Shown here piece after piece: positions 60,415 through 64,000 of a DNA stretch of 64,000 nucleotides (position 1 is the first letter of the stretch; each line of letters begins with the position of its first letter). The stretch lies in the NCBI GenBank assembly GCA_905200545.1, contig CAJKKQ010000009.1, positions 1 through 64,000 of the forward strand, written 5' to 3'. The notes below the pieces were generated by a model. That model was not told where the DNA came from. It did not search any database and saw only the letters and a program-made list of their open reading frames with translations. A program made the translations under genes and the position numbers. The stretch comes from an uncultured Oscillibacter sp. (GTDB lineage Bacteria > Bacillota > Clostridia > Oscillospirales > Oscillospiraceae).

Positions 60415-62669
60415 TGTGTATCGGTTCCTTTCTGGTTGGGCTGGGAAAGGCCCAGCAGCCGGCGGGCCACCGTAACGTTCCGCTGTTCCATCTCCTGGAG
60501 CTTGGCTACGGCGGCAGACTGCGCCTCCGGCTGGGCGGAGCGGGCGGCGCAGTTGTCGATCATGCCGCACAGGGCCTCTGCCGTCAGATCCTGGAGATTG
60601 ACGAACTGATCCTGCCCAATGTAGCGCAGGAAGGCGGATACCTTGGGATCGTACACCACGCCTGCCAGGGGGATGCCCTGCCCGGCGGCAAAGATCAGCG
60701 CGTGCAGGCGCATAGAGACCACCACTTCCATCCGGCTCAGGGCGCCGATGATGGTGCCGCTGCCTCCGGCGTCGTTGAGGAAGTAATGGGGAATGGTGAG
60801 GCCCTGGGCCGCCAGCTGATTGGCCCCGGGATCCAGGTGTTTTTCCACCGAGACGAATACCGGCGTCAGTCCATAGGTGCGGTAGGCATATTCCGCCGCC
60901 TGGCCAAAGAGGGGGGCTTTCTCCTCAAAGCCTTTCCAGCGCCGCAGGGCAAAGCAGATATACCGCCCGTGGGCGGGGATCCCGGAACGGAGCATGACGC
61001 TGTCCGTCTGATCCTCCGGTGCGGGGCGCAGCGTCAGAGCGGGATCCGCCGTCAGCAGGATCTCCGGCTTCGTGACCCCCATGGCCCGCAGCTCATTGAG
61101 AGAGTCCGGCTCCCGCAGGGTGATGACATCCACGCTGGAGTTGAGCACCTTGGCGGCAATGTCCCGGTGGCTCTCCCGGGTGACGGGGCCGATGCCGCAG
61201 CCGTACATCTGGACCTTGCAGCCGCAGCGCTTGGCGGTGCGGATGTTGTAGAGATAGTACCACAGGGAACGGCGGGAGGTGACATCCTGAATGAGGCTGC
61301 CGCCGCCGTTGATATAGAGCTTGGCGGCACTCATAGCGCCGTACCAGGCGAAGATGTTGGAGCGGTGTACCGCCCGCACCCGGTAGGCAAGGCGGGTGCT
61401 CTTGGGATCTTTGGAGAGAACCGTCATGGGCATGTCAGGGTCAATGGAGCGCATCTCCTGCAAAATGGCTTCCAAAATGGCGTCGTCTCCGGCGTTGCCC
61501 CGGCCATAGGCCCCGCAGATCACCACCCCGTCCCGGGCCGCCTTGGGGCGGCTGTGGCGGCGAAGGATCTCCCGGTAGATGTGCAGCTGGGTGTCCACCG
61601 TACGCTGGATGGAGAACTGGGTGGAGGCCTTCTGGTAGAGCTTTTCCCCCATGTCCCGGCGCAGATCGTCGTCGGAGGCCAGGGCCGCCAGGTGCTCTCC
61701 CAGAGCCTGCCAGTCGCCGGGCTGGAAGAGGTAGCCGTTGACGTCCTGGTCAATGAGATAGGGAATGCCGCCTACCGCTGTGGCCACCGTAGCCAGGTGG
61801 AAACGGGTGCCATCCGTCAGGGCGTAGGGGAAGGTCTCGGAGAGGCTGGTGAGGACGTTGATATCCAGGGCGCTGTAAAAGCGATCCATACCGCCGCTGA
61901 TCCAGCCGGCAAAGCACACCTGGCGGCTGACGCCTAGCTCCTGCGCCAGGGCGGCCAACTTGTCTTTCTCTGGCCCGTCTCCGGCAATCAGCAGCCGCAG
62001 CCGAGCATTTTTGGCGTATCCGGCCGCAAAGCCCCGGATCAGGGTGGACATGTCCTTGACGGGATTGAGCCGGGCGGCGATGCCCACCACCACGCTGTCC
62101 TCCTCCACATCGGCCCCCAGGCTTCGCAGGTACTCCAGCCGGTCTCCCTGGGGAGGCGGCGGGGTGAAGTCGATGCCGTTATAAATGGCGTAGAACCGGT
62201 CGGGGGGAAAGCCCCGGGAGATCAGAAGGTCCACCATGGCATCGGAGACGCCGATGCGGTAGTCCAGCTTCCGCAGGGCCCAGGCGTTGATGGTGCCGAA
62301 GGTTATGCGGCTCAGGGGGCGGCCCATGTAGTCCAGGCGGTAGTCACTGTGGACGGTGGTGACTACCGGCAGCCCTGTGGACTTGCGCAGCAGCGCACCG
62401 ATCATATTGGCCCGGGAGCCGTGGCAGTGGATGAGCTCATAGCCGCCCTCCCGGATATAGGCCGTCAGTTTGCGCCGGATGCGCAGGATATTGTTGCCGC
62501 CGCAGATCATGGTGGGGATGCCCAGGTCACGGGCCTCCTGGGCAAAGGGGCCGTCCCGGAAGCACAACAACTGGGCGTGGATATGTTGATTCAGGTGCTG
62601 CAGCAGGCTCAGCACGTGGGTCTTGGCTCCGCCGGAGTCGCCGCCGCTGATCAAATGAATGACTTTCAT
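60411..62669 (-). CDS. Fusion of GT4 glycosyltransferase and CsaB polysaccharide pyruvyl transferase
   Basis: 752 residues in one frame. Residues 1-375 are a GT4 glycosyltransferase: GGDSGGAKTHVLSL, HCHGSRAN, GIAARLNPVKDMSTLI and SLSETFPYALTDG (E-x7-E-like donor site is altered: ETFPYALTDG). From about 381 to 735 is a CsaB/polysaccharide pyruvyl transferase domain: VICGAYGRGNAGDDAIL, YINGGGSLIQDVTSRRSLWYY, GIGPVTRE, LREPDS and SMRLHALIFA. CsaB pyruvylates secondary wall polymers so SLH proteins bind, and two SLH proteins are in this window. The gene heads the unit with the D-lactate-type dehydrogenase. Confidence 0.9.
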   Translation of the reverse strand: MKVIHLISGGDSGGAKTHVLSLLQHLNQHIHAQLLCFRDGPFAQEARDLGIPTMICGGNNILRIRRKLTAYIREGGYELIHCHGSRANMIGALLRKSTGLPVVTTVHSDYRLDYMGRPLSRITFGTINAWALRKLDYRIGVSDAMVDLLISRGFPPDRFYAIYNGIDFTPPPPQGDRLEYLRSLGADVEEDSVVVGIAARLNPVKDMSTLIRGFAAGYAKNARLRLLIAGDGPEKDKLAALAQELGVSRQVCFAGWISGGMDRFYSALDINVLTSLSETFPYALTDGTRFHLATVATAVGGIPYLIDQDVNGYLFQPGDWQALGEHLAALASDDDLRRDMGEKLYQKASTQFSIQRTVDTQLHIYREILRRHSRPKAARDGVVICGAYGRGNAGDDAILEAILQEMRSIDPDMPMTVLSKDPKSTRLAYRVRAVHRSNIFAWYGAMSAAKLYINGGGSLIQDVTSRRSLWYYLYNIRTAKRCGCKVQMYGCGIGPVTRESHRDIAAKVLNSSVDVITLREPDSLNELRAMGVTKPEILLTADPALTLRPAPEDQTDSVMLRSGIPAHGRYICFALRRWKGFEEKAPLFGQAAEYAYRTYGLTPVFVSVEKHLDPGANQLAAQGLTIPHYFLNDAGGSGTIIGALSRMEVVVSMRLHALIFAAGQGIPLAGVVYDPKVSAFLRYIGQDQFVNLQDLTAEALCGMIDNCAARSAQPEAQSAAVAKLQEMEQRNVTVARRLLGLSQPNQKGTDTQ

Positions 62670-62713
62670 GGGACACCTTTCTTTCGTTTGGGACTTGTGA
62701 AACAGTGAAAAAT

Positions 62714-62742
62714 ATTATACAATATCCCGGAAGCGTTGTCCA
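62714..62742 (-). promoter_or_regulatory. Promoter of the GT4-CsaB / dehydrogenase unit
   Basis: Minus strand TGGACA (62742-62737, one change from consensus), a 17-nt spacer and consensus TATAAT (62719-62714). Confidence 0.75.
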
Positions 62743-62793
62743 GAATGACAGCCGGGAAAACCGGGCGCCTGGTGCGCCCTTCAGGAGGATATC

Positions 62794-63285
62794 ATGGAAC
62801 AAAAGGCAAAGCGTATTGGAAAGTTCAACATCATCGATATCATCGCCGTGATTCTGATTTTGGCGGTGGTGGCCTTCGGCGGGTGGAAGCTGGCAAACCG
62901 CGGCGGCGCCGTGGGCGGGGAGACGCCTATGACCAAGGTGACTTACGTGGTTCGCTGTGAGGGGGTTCCGGCAGAACTCTATGAGACGTGCCTTTCCCAT
63001 CTGCCCTCTCCGCTGATGGCATCCGGCGAACTGGTGGGGGGCCAGATCGAGGCCGTGGAGCAGGAGCCCTTCTACGTGCTGGACGGAAACGGCAACTGGG
63101 TGGAGGATCCGGATCATGTGACGCTGCTGTTCACCGCCACCACGGAGACGCCCTCCGGTGAGGTCATGACCACCAAGGTGGGTGACCAGGAGGTGCGCAT
63201 CGGCAAGACCGACTACATCCTCAAAAGCGAGTTTATCGAGTTCAGCGGCGGTACCATCGTGGACGTCTCCTGGGAGCAGGAGTGA
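62794..63285 (+). CDS. DUF4330 membrane-anchored protein
   Basis: A 163-residue protein with one N-terminal transmembrane helix (about 15-32, IIDIIAVILILAVVAFGG) preceded by a basic GKFN segment, then an extracytoplasmic domain. The NIIDIIAVILIL start and the late VRIGKTDYILKSEFIEFSGGTIVDV pattern fit DUF4330. AGGAGG lies 6 nt upstream. It is divergent from the GT4-CsaB gene; DUF4330 proteins are often near wall-polysaccharide genes, so a role in polymer assembly is plausible but unproved. Confidence 0.8.
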   Translation: MEQKAKRIGKFNIIDIIAVILILAVVAFGGWKLANRGGAVGGETPMTKVTYVVRCEGVPAELYETCLSHLPSPLMASGELVGGQIEAVEQEPFYVLDGNGNWVEDPDHVTLLFTATTETPSGEVMTTKVGDQEVRIGKTDYILKSEFIEFSGGTIVDVSWEQE

Positions 63286-63302
63286 TCCGCCGGAAGACAT
63301 TC

Positions 63303-63339
63303 AAAAAAAGGAAGCTGGCAGCTGCCAGCTTCCTTTTTT
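63303..63339. terminator. Bidirectional terminator between DUF4330 and hydantoinase genes
   Basis: A perfect 24-nt palindrome (63310-63333, GGAAGCTGGCAG half) flanked by seven A and six T. Confidence 0.92.
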
Positions 63340-63346
63340 GCAGTTT

Positions 63347-64000
63347 TTACAGGGTGTTTTTGCCGCGAACCAGATACTGTCCATGAGGTGTTTCGTCCAG
63401 GACTTTGCCGTCTTCTACGGCCAGGTGTCCCCGCAGCCACACCTGACGGATGCCGCCGGCGGTAACGAAGCCCTCGTAGGGGTTATAGTCCACATTGGCC
63501 ACGCAGTCGTCGGAGCGGATCACATGGCTGGCGCCGGGATCATAGACCACGATATCGGCGTCGCTGCCCTTGCGCAAAATGCCCTTGCGGGGATAGAGCC
63601 CGTACAGCCGGGCAGGGTTCTCACTGAGTACCCGGCACATCTGGGCCAGAGAGATGCGGCGCTTGGCCACGCCGTAGGAGTAGATGAGCTCGCCCCGGGT
63701 CTCCACGCCCGGCAGGCCGCCGGGAATCTTGGTGAAATCCTCCCGGCCCATATCCTTCTGGGCCAAGGTGAAGGAACAGTGATCCGTGGAGATGGTCTGG
63801 ATCTCTCCCCGCCGCAATCCCCGCCACAGGGCATCCTGCTGATCCTTTTCCCGCAGGGGCGGAGCGCAGACGTACCGGGCGGCAGCGGAGTAGTCCTCGT
63901 TGAAATAGAGGCTCTCATCCAACAGCAGATACTGGGGGCAGGTTTCCACATAGACGATCTGGCCCCGCTTCCGGGCGGCTTCCACTTCCTTGAGGGCCTC
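63347..64000 (-). CDS. hydA: Hydantoinase / dihydropyrimidinase, C-terminal part
   Basis: The frame runs open to the window edge, so the N-terminal HxH metal site is missing here; 217 C-terminal residues are present. Patterns are of the D-hydantoinase/dihydropyrimidinase family: VYVETCPQYLLLDESLY, ARYVCAPPLR, STDHCSFTLAQK (metal Asp), GREDFTKIPGGLPGVETR and the C-terminal DIVVYDP. It hydrolyses cyclic ureides. In gut anaerobes a hydantoinase of this type works with SsnA and YgfK in urate/purine breakdown, so this may be the related gene, though it lies 52 kb away. It shares a bidirectional terminator with DUF4330. Confidence 0.85.
   Translation of the reverse strand, partial: EALKEVEAARKRGQIVYVETCPQYLLLDESLYFNEDYSAAARYVCAPPLREKDQQDALWRGLRRGEIQTISTDHCSFTLAQKDMGREDFTKIPGGLPGVETRGELIYSYGVAKRRISLAQMCRVLSENPARLYGLYPRKGILRKGSDADIVVYDPGASHVIRSDDCVANVDYNPYEGFVTAGGIRQVWLRGHLAVEDGKVLDETPHGQYLVRGKNTL

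Overview
The window looks like a chromosomal segment of a high-GC anaerobic Firmicute of class Clostridia, most likely an Oscillospiraceae gut bacterium (Flavonifractor/Lawsonibacter/Dysosmobacter-like). The grounds are GC-rich coding, strong AGGAGG ribosome binding sites, many rho-independent terminators, single-chain pyruvate:ferredoxin oxidoreductase, desulfoferrodoxin, SLH-domain surface proteins and purine-catabolism genes known from gut anaerobes. The genus is inference. No tRNA, rRNA, CRISPR array, prophage or insertion sequence was seen.

Layout. 1-2.5 kb: end of a PLP enzyme, threonine synthase, superoxide reductase. 2.5-11.5 kb (minus): nifJ with a long structured leader, then ssnA-lipoprotein-ygfK, part of the anaerobic purine/urate degradation gene set, behind a leader shaped like a transcription attenuator. 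11.7-17 kb (plus): Ig-like lipoprotein, Na+/alanine symporter, PadR regulator with a DUF2812 membrane protein, HlyIII/PAQR protein. 17-19.5 kb (minus): tsaE-tsaB-upp-hypothetical. 19.6-32 kb (plus): RodA/FtsW, an SLH protein, then a long housekeeping run: ddl, murF, ABC-F, ydcF, flavodoxin, prfA, a Sua5-CoaE fusion, M18 aminopeptidase. 32-36.6 kb (plus): metal P-type ATPase behind two CsoR-like palindromes, and ktrB-ktrA. 36.6-51.8 kb (minus): ribokinase, guaB, and a purine biosynthesis operon headed by a GntR/UTRA regulator (gntR-purE-purC-purF-purM-purN-purO-purH-purD-purL). 52-54.5 kb (plus): 2-hydroxyacid dehydrogenase, shikimate-kinase-like protein, SLH/Ig protein. 54.6-57 kb (minus): serC-serA. 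57-59.4 kb (plus): degenerate E2-like acyltransferase and a ClC transporter. 59.4-64 kb: D-lactate-type dehydrogenase, a glycosyltransferase-CsaB fusion, a DUF4330 protein and the end of a hydantoinase.

How the genes connect. Purine synthesis (pur operon, guaB), salvage of the pyrimidine base uracil (upp) and purine breakdown (ygfK, ssnA, probably the hydantoinase) lie close together. IMP formation is split between a stand-alone AICAR transformylase and an archaeal-type PurO. The CsaB domain is the enzyme type that pyruvylates wall polymers so that SLH proteins can bind, and two SLH proteins are encoded here.

Most interesting points: the ssnA leader, with mutually exclusive antiterminator and terminator; a PurF whose N-terminal nucleophilic Cys is Gly; the Sua5-CoaE and GT4-CsaB fusions; a GntR/UTRA protein as likely pur regulator; a palindrome-rich element with 12-bp terminal inverted repeats inside the pur operon; and a shikimate-kinase-like protein that has lost substrate-binding residues.
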